Part shown: positions 9,401-19,260 of the stretch, piece by piece | How positions within the stretch are numbered: the stretch's first letter is position 1 | How the letters are laid out: each line of letters begins with the position of its first letter | From: Pelargonium cotyledonis | Lineage: Eukaryota > Streptophyta > Magnoliopsida > Geraniales > Geraniaceae | NCBI GenBank assembly: GCA_036897625.1 | Contig: JAYMTA010001002.1 | Span: 1 to 22,475, forward strand | Direction of reading: 5' to 3' | DNA: 22,475 nucleotides | The notes under the pieces: model-generated | Told to the model about the DNA's origin: nothing | The model's database searches: none | Seen by the model: only the letters and a program-made list of their open reading frames with translations | Program-made: the position numbers and the translations under genes

Positions 9401-12400
9401 GTTCGTTTAGATCTTTAGCGTAGTGATGATGACTTATATTATATCAATTTTATCATTAACTTATCTACATACTTTTTTATCATGACAATTTTAGATGTAA
9501 TGGCTCCAGAAGGGGTTAGAAGGGGTTTGCGCCTTATGCCATAAATAACTATTAGCTTGACAATAAGTCATTATAATGATGATGCTTGGAAAAGTGGTAT
9601 ATTGATTTGTGATGAGCCTTTCGACCTAGGATCAAACGGCAAATTGATTACACTTGTCTTCTTGTCCAAACATAGTGGTAGAAGGCTAAGTCTTCAATCC
9701 CCTACCATTCTTCTTGGGTCTTCGTTCATTCTAGAGCTCAGTGTGCAAATTGAATGGTCACCATTTCGTAAAAAACATTATGTGCACGTTGGAATTCACG
9801 ACACAAGAGTAAACATCTCTTTCAACTGAAATCAGACGACTGTTAAGGGGTTTCAGAGAAAATTTAGAGATAGTATTTGTGCGAAAGTAAAATTATGAGA
9901 CTTTGAAGTACTTCTAGTCTTGGTGATTGGATGTTGAAGTGATGCCATGTGATTTGTCGGAGACGAATGGATTTTGGGTGAGAAATCTAGGAGGCTATCA
10001 ACAAGTTGTACCTTGTAGATTTCACTTGCCAACCTAGAGTAGTGTAAGAAGATTTAGTCCTCAAGGATGGTTCACTAGTCATGACGCGACTTCGTTGAGT
10101 CATATCATAGTGTTAAGAGCTAGGCTTTTAGTGAAAATGACTAAATTTGAGAAGGTGACTTTTGAACACTTAGGTGAGGGTATGTGGAGGATTTTGGAAA
10201 AAACTTGGGAGTGGATCCTGTCAAATTTGGCTGGGTGTCTGAGAGGAGTTTGGTGAAGTCTTCCCGTTGGAAGTGTGTGTGTGTGTGCATATGGAGGATT
10301 AGAATTCGACCAAAAGTGTTTTCTCATTTGATCTTCACTAGAGATATCACATTTTACTTTTTGTTTCTTTACATAGTATAAGAGTCTTGAGCTCCTACAG
10401 GATTGTTTCTACTAGGCGCTGCATAGTTGCCAATAGCATGTTCTGACAACAGTGCTCACTTACTATCAGACATGTCAGCAGCCTAACAATTTTCAATTCA
10501 TACATGCACAAATTCCTAAAATTTCAGTGTGTTTTATGTGTCCTACTCAAGGACATATCAGGATCTGTTCAACCTATACCGTTAGTTTTCGTTAGTATAT
10601 TTTAGATGCTGACACAACTGTCAATCATTCCTTGTGATGGCGTTACTAAAGTTTTACATATGCATCTTATGCTCTTATTGGATTTGCCAGGAAGAGGTTG
10701 TGGGTCCTTGGACTTGTTTTTCTTGACAAGTCTGTCTATTTTGTTAAACTTTTAGTAGTTCTCATAAATTTGAATGTTAGGTAGTGTAAATTTTAGTTTT
10801 GAGTATTCATTTGATGTATCCTATGTTGCAGCAACACCGACATGCGACACAAATCGTGACACGATACACCATTTAAAAAGAAAATTATAAGACACAATAC
10901 GTAAATTGAAAGAATATATTTTATGTAGTGAATTATATGTACTTATGGTTTTTAATTGTATTGAAATTTAACTTGACAGTATGTCAAATTAAAATTAACA
11001 TAAGTTCAAACTAAATGAATGACACTATTGATGTCTCACAAACAATTAAATAAAAAAATCGTGTTACAATGTACAAATTAAATAACTTTGGCCTTTTTTG
11101 AATAAAAATAATAAATGATTGTAAACCTTTTTGTGACAATGGAATATCTGGTTACCAAGTGTGAATTATGGTTTACATGTTATTGTTGGTATCTAGAAGT
11201 TTGCTTGAAGGGTCATTTGTTTGTGTGACATTCAATGATAACGTGACAAGATTGTTATTTTAGGGAAATGATGCTTTAATCTTTATTTTGTGGTATGTAG
11301 GTTAATAGTCTTGAAGTTTTCATTTGGTTTAAGATTTTAGACCTTTTCTTAGTTTGATGAAGAGTGGTCTCATGCCTATAGGGCATATCTTCTTCCATTC
11401 AATGAAAATTGATTGACTGAGTTGTATAATTTGATTGGTAAGTGATTAATAATGTTGGCAAACTTATCTCAACAATCAAACTTGTCTTCTAATTCAAGTG
11501 TTAGGGTACAAGCTTAATCCTAATGTTAACTTCGGGACTTTTGGGCAGTCCTTTCTCTATCTCTGCACCAGTAAAAGTAGACGTCGTTAGGTGAAACTAG
11601 TGCTTGTGCATGGAATTCACCTCGTGCGAAGGATTGAATATGTCTTACCATGATGAAATTAGTAAACTATAGCATGTTTGAAAGAGCTAATGTATAGGGG
11701 ATTTGGAGAAAGATAGTGTAGAGCAATAGATTGTATAGAATGAGCTCCAAAAGTTATTTATTTGTTTAAGGAGTAGGTGTCGTGTGGTTGATAGATGATG
11801 ATGTCATATTGTCATGTCACGACCATGATGGTTTTGTGGTGATATTTCCTAGTGTGGGTATGAGGTTAGCTTTAGAGTCACTCATCTAAGAGCTTTGTCA
11901 TGCTATAGAACTTTCCTTTGCAAGATGATTTGAACTTGAGATGTCGAGGATATCAAACTCAACCACTTTCTCCGATGGGTGTTGGGTGTCACCCTTTAAA
12001 GTCCTTGTATGAAAGAATCCAACATGGTGATGTCAATAAGGACCTTTGAGTGAAGAGGTAGGTCCTTGATAAGTCGTTTGGAGGTGTTTGTAAAGGATTC
12101 TGATTTAAGGTCCTTGGAATGGGCCATTTTCAATGAGTTATGTCAAATCTCTACAAGAGTTTGAGGTTGAAATAGAGGTCTCATGAGAAGTCCTTGGTGA
12201 GGTGGAGCAATAGGAGTTGAGGATGAGTTCTTGAGAATTATTGTCGGCGCCACATGAGTCCTTAGTGAGAAGATGCCCCGTGATGGAAATTTCACTCGAG
12301 GGTTCTTTGGGGGAGGTCAATTTTAGGACTCCTTGAGAATGGTGAGGACCTCTTATGAGATGGTGAGTATGGTGATAATGCGCAAGCATGGAAGTAGGTG

Positions 12401-15400
12401 ACTAGAGAGGTGATATTTACGGAGGTCCTTGAATTAGGTGGCTTTGGACGAGGGCTCAATTGAGACGAGGGCCTTAAGAGAGCCCCATGAAAGTTCCTTA
12501 TACTTGGCCGAAATCAAGGTAATAAATGGTGTTTAATTTGAAGAGAAGAATTGTCAATAACTTGTGATAACTTGTTAATAACTAGTACAAAAGAGACTCC
12601 TTAGTATAGTAGAGATTAAGACTAGAAATAGAAAATAAACTAAACTTTCTTACAAACAACTTTCCTAATTTAACTAATTTTTCTAATTTAACCTATTTTC
12701 CTAATTCTACCCACTTTATAATTGAATCTTCACACACCCCTTAAGCTGAAGAATGAAACCAATGCGAACGCTTGGATTTTCTCTTTTTAATTATATTCAG
12801 AACTTCTGAATCATGGAGGCAGAAGTGGCATCCTTCCTCGCTCAAGGAAGACTCATTGATCAATTTAAGTGTCTTGAAAGGTCTCTCAAATGATTTTTTG
12901 AAGTTTTTCTCGAAACAATCAAATTTATTAATGAGAACATTGGCTAATGATTCTTTGACAATGAAAGTGCATATCATTGAGAGATGATCCACTTATATTC
13001 AATCATTTGCAACTTCATTCCTTTCTAGAATAATGTGATACAAATAATGTGAGCCACAGAAGAGGTAATTCGTCCCGCTTTTAGAATTGAAATTCGTCGT
13101 GGTGACAGAGAAATAAGAATCGCCGAAAACTGGAACTACAACCCCGGCAAAAAAATTGTCCGTTGAACAATATAAGTGAACGGTAATAATGAATAGTGTC
13201 AGGTAAAAAGTGTTGATGAACAGTAGTGGGTTGCCGAAAAAGAAAACACGGTAAAAAAAAATAAAAGTGTCGGAATGAGGACAAGACAGATAAAAAGAGA
13301 GAAGAAAAGGTTTTAGTGATAGATGGTTACAAACTTGGTTATCAACAGAGAGCACAATCGGTTAAGGCCAAGAAGAAGAAGACGCCAATGTTAATGTTAC
13401 TACAATGACAATCGACACCAAGAAGAAGTCGATGAAGATTAGCCGAAAAGATAACGATTTGATGTAAAAGTCAAAATAAAACCACAAGTTTGCCCAACGC
13501 TATCAGCCCTTCATTCTACTCCACAAAAATCCAAACTTTAAAAGTTAGATTTGTCGACTCTCCCTCACATGCAAGCATACCATGTGTATGGAGGATGAAA
13601 AGGAATACATCGAATGATTATGAAAAGAACTTTCAAGATTGATGTGAAATCTTGAAGAAAGAGAAAATTATTGGTTGGGCAATCAAACTAAGGGTGCTGC
13701 CGGAATGGCGGAAGCTTCAGGAAATTCTCAAAACAATAAATTGAGAGGCTATGATACCATGTTGAATTTGAAGAGAAGAATTGTTAAGAACTTGTGATAA
13801 CTTGTTAATAACTAGTACAAGAGAGACTTATTCGTATAAGAGAGATTATGACTAGAAATAGAAAGTAAACTAAACTTTCTTAAAAACAACTTTCCTAATT
13901 TAACTATCTTTCCTAGTTTAACCAATTTTTCTAATTCCTAATTTAGAATTGATTCTTCACAATGTGTAAGTGAGGTCTCGAAAGGAGAGGTGGAGGGCTC
14001 AAAGAGGGTGATGAGCGTCAGAGGAGAGTGTTGCCCACAACCATATATAGTGAGCTATTTTTTTTATAGAGCTAGCCTCGGGCCTGGCAAGGTGATTTTC
14101 AGGAGGTCGATGTGGGTGTTGAAGATACCTATTTGAGTGGTGAGGATGTAGCAGGGAAGTCGCTACGTGTGTGTCTTGATGGTCCATGGTCGTGGCCATG
14201 CCTTAGTGAAATATTCTCCTCTTTTGTTCTTTGTCTTCATTCTCTCATGCCTAATCTGATTTTTCTCTTCATAGACTTTTGAAATCCTCTTCGGACCCGC
14301 TCTTAGTCCATTTTCCTCAGGCCTGGTTACGGTTCAAGGTCCATGAATTTCAAGTGATGACATGAAGGTTTGGTACACATGTTATTACAAAAGTGGTCAA
14401 TCATCATCTGTAAGTCTGCAAGAATTGTCTTAACATTTGAATTCCTCTTCATTTGAATTCCACGCCATTAGATTCTTTAGTAGTTTTTATGTTGGAGCAT
14501 TTGAATCTTAAGACTGATTAAACATAAAACAAAGCTTATTATTGAACTACAGGGGAAAAGTTCCTATCCTATTGTTGTCAGATGGCATCAGTACGCTTCA
14601 ACAAATAAATTTTCACGTTCATGATATGAACATGATTTCTTGCTCAATTACAAGTCTGACTGAGGAGTTGTGTGCTAAAGAAAACTAATTTGGTTCATCT
14701 TATTGATATTGTCAAATATTGCATCCTTAGTTGATGTAGAAAGTTGCAAAAGTTCTTGACTTGAAACAGGTAAAATCATGATGCCTATAGGCTATAGCCA
14801 CTAAGCAATGACAAGAATCTGTGATCTGAATTTTTTTTTTTTTTTTTTGCAATTTGGATTTTCCCTGTTGATGTGCACTGCTAAAACTAAAGAGGAAGGA
14901 TTTAAAGAAAAATACAAAATAGCTATTTTATAGGAAGGTTCTTGTGTTTTCTGTAGCCAAAGTTCGAGTTATGTTCAGACCAATGAAAGGATAGATGTTA
15001 AGTTCCTAATATTTCTGTACTGATTGAGCATCAGTTTATCTTAGCTGGAAAATATTTTTGACTATATCAATGCAGATCACCCACCATATGTAAAAAGCTT
15101 GTGTAATGTTTAATCCATGCATATGTTTATCCTTCTGTATCATAGTTGGTTAATGGATTGGCTAATTACTTCAAAAGAAAATCACAATTTAGGCAACTAA
15201 CGGTAAATAAATAATCCAGAACTTAGGTAGAACGAGGGAGAAAAAAAGAAAAAGCCAGTGTAACTGACTGGCTATTTGTAATTGCTCTTTCGTGTTGTAT
15301 CAGATAGGATTGGAGAATATTTTTAAATAGTACTGCTCTACTCATTGGAATTCCTATACAGTGTAATGAAATTCTGAGATCTTGAGGTCAACACGTTAGT

Positions 15401-16391
15401 AACTGGATACTGCTTTTTCTGTTTGTAGTCTAATTCCTTTGCTATACTTTGACAATATCTTTGATTGACATTGGCATCCTTCAAGATAACTCAAACAAGA
15501 TTTGTTGTGTTATGAACAATCTAAGGCTGTGTAACTAACTATTGAGTAAGTAGTATTTTATTCTGTGATTGTAGTGTGTGTGGTAAATTCATTCTGGACT
15601 AGTTTGTTCCAAATTTCTGGGTTAGTATCAAGTGTGCTAATCCTTATATATTTACTTGTGGTTGAATAATGTTTTTTCATGTTCTATTCATTGCAGGTTA
15701 GATGTTTTGCATTACGTGTTTGTTAACTTGAGTGTGTTGTCTACTTCTGCTGCTTAATTTGCTTAGGAAGTCTGGATTGTCTGCAGTTGATGGAGGTGTT
15801 GTTATATTCTCTGTTCTCCTCTTCACCTCGTACCACCTATGAAAGCAAATTGAAACTACAAACCTATCATGTTGAGCCTTTTTGTCTGCTGAAGGTAAAT
15901 CTGTCATCTGCTATAGCACCGACTTGGACATATAGAAGATCCTGTTAATTTATATTTTAACTAATTTATTTTCAACACATGTTCTTAATACTAAAATTCT
16001 TCATTGGAGGATTATATTCATATTTGAACTGACTCCATAATACTACCTCGATTAATTTTTTGGTTCTAAATGCAAATTGTATGGTAGGCTTTTAATCTTA
16101 TTTACTGTGCCAACAGAATTTGTTTCGTCCACCTGTGCTTTTACAGCGTCATAACTTGTACATTTATGCATTTGTGTAAACCAGTGATGTCAATTTTTTT
16201 TTTATCTTTTATCAACTGTAGGAATATGTATGCGGTGAAGAGTAAAGAAAACCAATTATCCCATGCCTCACTGGCGAAACTGCAAAAATTAAAAGAGCTG
16301 GTACTGGTATACCTTGACTTCTGAGGTTGTGTTCCCAAGTTGGTTATGCTCCTCTTTTGATTTATTGTACCTTTCAATTATTGATTTCATA
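6327..16391 (-). CDS. AGL17-like: AGL17-clade MIKC MADS-box transcription factor, exons 2-7 (5' partial)
   Basis: Six exons joined in frame encode the I, K and C regions of a MIKC MADS-box factor. These proteins bind CArG-box DNA in the nucleus as dimers or tetramers; AGL17-clade members act in root development, nitrate response, flowering time or stomata. Seen here: an I region starting [15 protein letters not shown], a K-domain start [20 protein letters not shown], a K2 helix with [20 protein letters not shown] and SLRGVRMKK, and a C region with [18 protein letters not shown] and LQLSQPQ. All internal borders are GT..AG. Exon sizes 79, 62, 100, 42, 84 and 120 nt fit the family. The coding length visible is 487 nt; a usual 185-nt exon 1 would give about 223 residues, slightly short for the clade. 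Exon 1 is beyond the window, so the DNA-binding domain and its integrity cannot be judged. Introns 2 (8548 bp) and 1 (at least 6084 bp) are unusually large and transposon-rich. Clade assignment is firm; one-to-one orthology is not. Confidence 0.96.
6575..6658 (-). CDS. AGL17-like: MADS gene exon 6, two 14-residue repeats (K3 end)
   Basis: The exon is 84 nt, with acceptor TGCAG before 6658 and donor GTACTG after 6575. It encodes two back-to-back 14-residue units, [14 protein letters not shown] and [14 protein letters not shown]. The double unit is known in dicot AGL17-clade proteins and shows an old 42-nt duplication. The second unit begins with GTAAAC at 6616-6611, which itself looks like a splice donor. 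Using it would skip the second unit without a frame change. I chose the 84-nt form because the second unit is open and conserved. Confidence 0.9.
6746..6787 (-). CDS. AGL17-like: MADS gene exon 5 (K domain)
   Basis: A 42-nt exon encodes [14 protein letters not shown] exactly, with acceptor TGCAG and donor GTCAAC. It belongs to the K-domain coiled coil. Introns on either side are short (97 and 87 bp), as is usual at this end of MIKC genes. Confidence 0.96.
6885..6984 (-). CDS. AGL17-like: MADS gene exon 4 (K2 helix)
   Basis: This 100-nt exon is the usual size for exon 4 in MIKC genes. Acceptor AACAG precedes 6984 and donor GTTAGA follows 6885. After the split Arg codon it reads [17 protein letters not shown], then [16 protein letters not shown]. 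It contains the conserved LSGL.V.ELQ.LE core of the K domain, needed for dimer and tetramer contacts. It is the strongest single piece of evidence for the gene. Confidence 0.97.
6985..7702 (-). other. MADS gene intron 3
   Basis: A 718-bp intron between exons 3 and 4 with clean GTACTA and AACAG borders. I see no repeat, exon or RNA gene in it, only AT-rich intronic sequence. Confidence 0.85.
7703..7764 (-). CDS. AGL17-like: MADS gene exon 3 (start of K domain)
   Basis: This exon is 62 nt, with acceptor TAG before 7764 and donor GTACTA after 7703. It encodes [20 protein letters not shown] and two bases of an Arg codon completed by exon 4. This is the first amphipathic helix of the keratin-like K domain, with heptad-spaced Leu residues for dimerisation. 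The FWQREA motif is typical of the AGL17 clade. A plus-strand open frame across this spot is only a shadow. Confidence 0.96.
8227..8280 (-). other. Cryptic exon candidate in intron 2
   Basis: A 54-nt stretch on the minus strand has a good acceptor (ATAATGCAG) and donor (GCAG then GTAATA). Read in the MADS phase it contains TGA, so inclusion would end the protein before the K domain. It matches no known MADS exon. Another acceptor inside would give an 18-nt in-frame insert. There is no expression evidence. Confidence 0.2.
8427..8737. repeat. Diverged ~155-bp tandem duplication
   Basis: Copies at 8427-8581 and 8583-8737 share TTTCATCTTC-like, CAGAATA, AAAGCATGAAG, GCTATTGT and CATGGGTAGGG blocks in order at constant spacing. 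The divergence indicates an old event. Confidence 0.75.
8923..9552. mobile_element. Non-autonomous element with TIRs, possibly hAT-like
   Basis: The left end ATAGTTATTAATGGCGCGGC and the reverse complement of the right end ATAGTTATTTATGGCATAAG form imperfect inverted repeats, with unusually GC-rich, GGCGC-repeated ends around an AT-rich core. A short acidic frame at 9320-9376 ([17 protein letters not shown], stop) resembles the acidic tail of plant hAT transposases. No 8-bp target duplication is clear, so hAT is tentative. Confidence 0.6.
10820..10935. mobile_element. Partial copy of the element at 4621
   Basis: CTATGTTGCAGCAACACCGA followed by CATGCGACAC, CACCATT and an A-rich stretch closely follows the order seen from 4621. 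No matching right end was found, so the copy is truncated or badly decayed. Confidence 0.6.
11800..12529. other. GA-rich repeat-like sequence left of the LTR element
   Basis: GTCCTTGA/GAGGTCC-like words recur and the base composition differs from the surrounding AT-rich intron. It resumes at 13962 after the LTR element. It is probably an older transposable element, but no coding domain is recognisable. Confidence 0.35.
12530..12734 (-). repeat. LTR (3' LTR of the minus-strand element)
   Basis: Plus-strand ends are TGTTTAATTTG and GAATCTTCACA. It lies next to the purine tract, which marks it as the 3' LTR. Confidence 0.85.
13748..13759 (-). promoter_or_regulatory. Primer-binding site, initiator-Met tRNA type
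   Basis: Minus strand TGGTATCATAGC matches the usual plant retrotransposon site TGGTATCAGAGC with one change, directly after the LTR. Confidence 0.8.
13760..13961 (-). repeat. LTR (5' LTR of the minus-strand element)
   Basis: Plus-strand ends are TGTTGAATTTG and GATTCTTCACA. It lies next to the primer-binding site at 13748-13759, which marks it as the 5' LTR. Confidence 0.85.
13962..14350. other. GA-rich repeat-like sequence right of the LTR element
   Basis: This resembles 11800-12529 in composition and is probably the other half of the sequence the LTR element entered. No coding domain is recognised; the 66-residue minus frame 13999-14199 has no features. Confidence 0.35.
14831..14848. repeat. 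Poly(T) run, 18 bases
   Basis: An uninterrupted T run in intron 2. It could be the tail of a minus-strand retroposon, but nothing beside it is recognisable. Confidence 0.8.
16313..16391 (-). CDS. AGL17-like: MADS gene exon 2 (I region)
   Basis: This 79-nt exon is bounded by CAG before 16391 and GTATAC after 16313. It begins with one base that completes a codon split with exon 1, then encodes [15 protein letters not shown] followed by [11 protein letters not shown]. The I region links the MADS domain to the K domain and helps set dimer choice. The length of 79 nt and the entry phase match other clade members. The exon is isolated, with 8.5 kb of intron on one side and more than 6 kb on the other. 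Confidence 0.95.
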
Positions 16392-16511
16392 CTGCTAAAA
16401 GCAAATATAAATTGCATTAGTAAAGTACAATTGATATATAGTTTTCTAGCATTTCATATAGAAATTATTGGCAAAATAATAACTATGGCATGAACAATCT
16501 GTGCAGCAAGA

Positions 16512-16547
16512 ATATATATACACACACGTGTGTGTGTGTGTGTGTGT
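16512..16547. repeat. Palindromic TA/CA/TG microsatellite
   Basis: A run of TA, then CACACAC, then GTGTGTG repeats 12 bp or more forms a self-complementary dinucleotide tract just upstream of MADS exon 2. Confidence 0.9.
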
Positions 16548-17019
16548 CCGGTGACCTACTGGGGTTGGCTTTTCTCTGCATGAATGAACCATTTCTTCTG
16601 ATGTGACCTTAAACTGTTCTAATATAGGAGTCTTTCATTTTCATATCAGCTTCACTTTGTCTGATTAGGAGCTCGGAATTGCTGAAGTATTTCCCAAATT
16701 GATCAGATAACTCGTATGTAGAAGAAAAAGAATAATATGTGACTATGTCATTTAGTTTGAACTACAATTATGAATCTATGATTTATTTGTGCTCAGTATG
16801 TAGAAAAGAAAAAAAAACAATATTTTAATCTTTTCAATCATGAGTGTTTATACTAGTCACCTGGTCTTAGGTTAGTTAATCCATTCTCATTTTCATTACA
16901 TCTGAAACTTTCTAACTATTCGCTATACATATACTATTCGAATATAAATCAACTACCCATAAGCTGAGGGTTGCTTCACCATGATCCCTATAAGGATTGA
17001 AAAGTAGATTGATAAAAAA

Positions 17020-17690
17020 TCACTCGGTTGGGTACCCCCAGAAAAGTCTCAAAGTTAAATACTTAACCCGAATGAAGAGAGCTTGAGCTAAGGGGGCTGA
17101 ATCTGTGACGAGAGAAGTCTTGGGATCGGGTGGTGGGATCGGGTGGCCGCACCCATATCTGCTCCAATGGAACTTCCAGCAAAGGCCAAATAATGAATGA
17201 AAAACAAATAAAACAAATAAAAACCTATCTGTAGTTAGAAAAAACTTCAAAATTCTTCCAACAACCCTCCTTCCAAGCTTGAATGAAAGGCCTTGGTGAG
17301 GGAAAACCTTGAACCTTATGGAGATTGTATGTGACCTTGGGCATGATTTTGAGGACCTAGGAAAAGCTTGGGTCTTGCTGGAGTCTCGGGAGCTTGGGAA
17401 GACAATGACAATCGGGAGGAATATTCCCAACCTTATCTACGCTTGAAAGAAAATTAAACTTGAGAGAGAAAAAACAGGAGTTGAGAACAAATTTGAAAAG
17501 AGGAGAGAGTAGATCTCTGCCAATTCATGCTAAGGGTTTCAAAGGAATAAAGAGAAAAGCTGGAATCCCAAAAGTAGCTCAATTGGTCTAGACTAGCCCA
17601 TAAATGAAGAGTGATCCTCTTTATACAATTTCTAGTCTTAAGTGTCAGACACTCTAAAGAAAATTTAGGTGCAATCTCTAGATCGTTTCG
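17020..17690. mobile_element. LTR-like sequence next to the gag relic
   Basis: The block starts near GGGTACCCCCAGAAAAGTC and has the mixed composition common in plant gypsy LTRs. At its right edge (about 17694-17705) is GATATCAGAGCA, close to the initiator-Met tRNA primer site, 77 bp before the gag relic start. The 136-residue minus frame at 17020-17430 shows no domain. Left boundary and LTR ends are unresolved. Confidence 0.35.
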
Positions 17691-17781
17691 GTCGATATCA
17701 GAGCATGTTTGATTTTTCTCAAAAGTTGTTCTTTCATGCATTTAAAGTTGTTTATATACTTGTTTGCCGGAAACAGGAAAC

Positions 17782-18450
17782 ATGGCAACCCAAGGTGAAA
17801 GAGTTGTCGTGTAAGGTCGCAAAATGACCACGAAGACCTTGGAAAATAGGATGATATCATTGGAGGGAGCACAGGTAAAATGTCTTTCTAAATTGAAGGA
17901 TGTTTTTTACATTTTGCCCAATATCTGTACTGGACTGGGTGCAATACAAGTACTGCCAACGCAATTGGAAGATCTAGAATATTGCATTGCTACTGTTGAA
18001 GCCCGCACAATAGGTGATGGTGCGTACACAAACCAATGATGCATTATGCTGGAAATTGAGCGGCAGTAGGGAGTGTTTTTGGAACGTGAAGTTGATAAAC
18101 TACGTGAAAATATGGTTTTTCTTAGAAAGTTGTTGCGTGAGGACGTAGCTGACTCCTCACATGCGATGCTGCGCAGGAAAAACATAAGGATTGAGAACCA
18201 AAAATATTTGTTAGCTTGTCACAGCCGGAGTTTGTTGACTTGATTTGTGAGGATTGGATCACTATAAAAAAATGATGAGAATATCAACATGCAAGATGCA
18301 ATGCATGGAACAGGTATATGGACTTGAATGAAGGTTGTCCCCGGAGACTTCGACGAGTTTAAGAAAGAACTCAAAAATCATTTCTATCCTGAGATTTTCA
18401 AGTATGAATTTTTCAAGAAATTGAACAGGTTTCGTCGATAAGGGTTGCTG
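17782..18450 (+). pseudogene. Ty3/gypsy retrotransposon gag relic
   Basis: ATG at 17782 opens a frame that stops after nine codons (TAA 17812-17814), then resumes at 17824 with MTTKTLENRMISLEGAQ, a typical plant gag N-terminus. A frame shift or stop follows near 18039. A charged stretch (FLEREVDKLREN) and then DFDEFKKELKNHFYPE with KKLNRF match the retrotransposon gag motif in which W...FK.EL...F.P precedes an L..L..TG segment. Multiple stops make it non-functional. No protease, reverse transcriptase or integrase follows. Confidence 0.65.
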
Positions 18451-18838
18451 CATGAGAACTAGAACGAGTACATCATTACCTTACAGTTCTGAATCTGTTT
18501 AACAAGGAGGTGCTGGACACTTCTAATTCTACCTTATGTAATATGATATTCTCATAAGAGAGCTCGGTGAATACAAATTATATCACACTAAATCTAAACT
18601 CAATTACACGAAAAGCAAGCAACGAGACCCTTCTACATCTATAGAAAAGGATGGTTATATAGACGGTTCAACTCCATGGGAAACAAATGAGTTCAAGTGG
18701 CATGAGGTGCTACATTTGGCAAGCACAATTACACAAGCGTAAAAAATGGATGGATTCTGTGAAGTAAATCCAAATGAGGGAGACTACAACAAAGCATGTC
18801 AAGGGAGGAATGGTGCACCAAGGTTATTTGGATATTGA

Positions 18839-18970
18839 AATGCTTTGGTACGCTAAATAAAAATAGAAACACAGAAAGTAAGGATTTTAGAGCACGCAAT
18901 GTTTCGGTATGCTGAAACAAAAATATAATCACATAACATTAGGATTACAGAGTTTGGAATGTTGGAGTAC
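18839..18970. repeat. ~60-bp degenerate tandem repeat
   Basis: Units starting near 18839, 18898 and 18958 each begin AATG followed by a GGTAYGCT- or GGAGTAC-like word and a stretch of A-rich sequence ending AGGATT..AGAG. The third copy is incomplete. Confidence 0.6.
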
Positions 18971-19260
18971 ATTTTTTTTTAAAACGAGGTAACTTATAAG
19001 TAGAAGAAGGTGAGTCATTTGATCGATTGAGATCCATGTGCAACTGTTGTTAATCTTTCTTGTTTAGAGTTGGAAGATATTGATATTTTATATAAAATTC
19101 AACTATAATTTGATTAGAATGTTATGTAAGGCTCAATGTTTACTCTATCATACTCCACAAAAACATGGTGTTGCCCTAATTCAAAGACCTACCAAAGAAG
19201 AATCTTAGGTGAGGATAGTTGTGCTATTAACTTGCAGAGTCTTAATTTCACCAATGACAA

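Larger units (their letters stand above)
12530..13961 (-). mobile_element. Short LTR retrotransposon with both LTRs, no gag-pol
   Basis: Two direct repeats of about 205 and 202 bp (12530-12734 and 13760-13961) end in TG and CA. By hand they differ at about 20-25 sites. On the minus strand the LTR at 13760-13961 is followed at once by TGGTATCATAGC, a one-mismatch match to the initiator-Met tRNA primer site. A polypurine stretch AAGGGGTGTG precedes the other LTR. The orientation is therefore minus, the same as the MADS gene. The 1-kb interior has only short frames (12741-12992 and 12999-13355), so the element is non-autonomous or internally deleted. The flanking 5-mers are aatgg and atgtg, so the target duplication is weak. 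Confidence 0.85.
7765..16312 (-). other. MADS gene intron 2, about 8.5 kb, repeat-filled
   Basis: This is the interval between exon 2 donor GTATAC and exon 3 acceptor TAG. It contains a 155-bp tandem duplication, a hAT-like element, a partial copy of the element at 4621, an LTR retrotransposon and GA-rich repeat-like sequence, listed separately. Parts with nothing recognisable are 7765-8226, 9553-10818, 10936-11800 and 14350-16312; short open frames there (for example 9557-9829 plus, 15698-15907 minus) resemble nothing I know. Confidence 0.85.

Noticed and set aside
9557-9829. 90-residue plus-strand open frame
   Set aside because: No family motif, no splice context; it starts right after a transposon end in intron 2 of a gene on the other strand.
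12999-13355. 118-residue minus-strand open frame inside the LTR element
   Set aside because: No gag, protease, integrase, RT or RNase H motif is visible; probably chance or leader sequence.
15255-15275. Small hairpin AGCCAGT...ACTGGCT as a possible microRNA or terminator
   Set aside because: The 7-bp stem is too short for a microRNA precursor and intrinsic terminators do not apply here.
15698-15907. 69-residue minus-strand frame, considered as the missing MADS exon
   Set aside because: The sequence (for example [18 protein letters not shown]) does not match the MADS domain or I region, and exon 2 was found at 16313-16391.
17020-17430. Longest open frame of the window, 136 residues on the minus strand
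   Set aside because: It has no domain or exon context, odd composition, and lies in LTR-like sequence.
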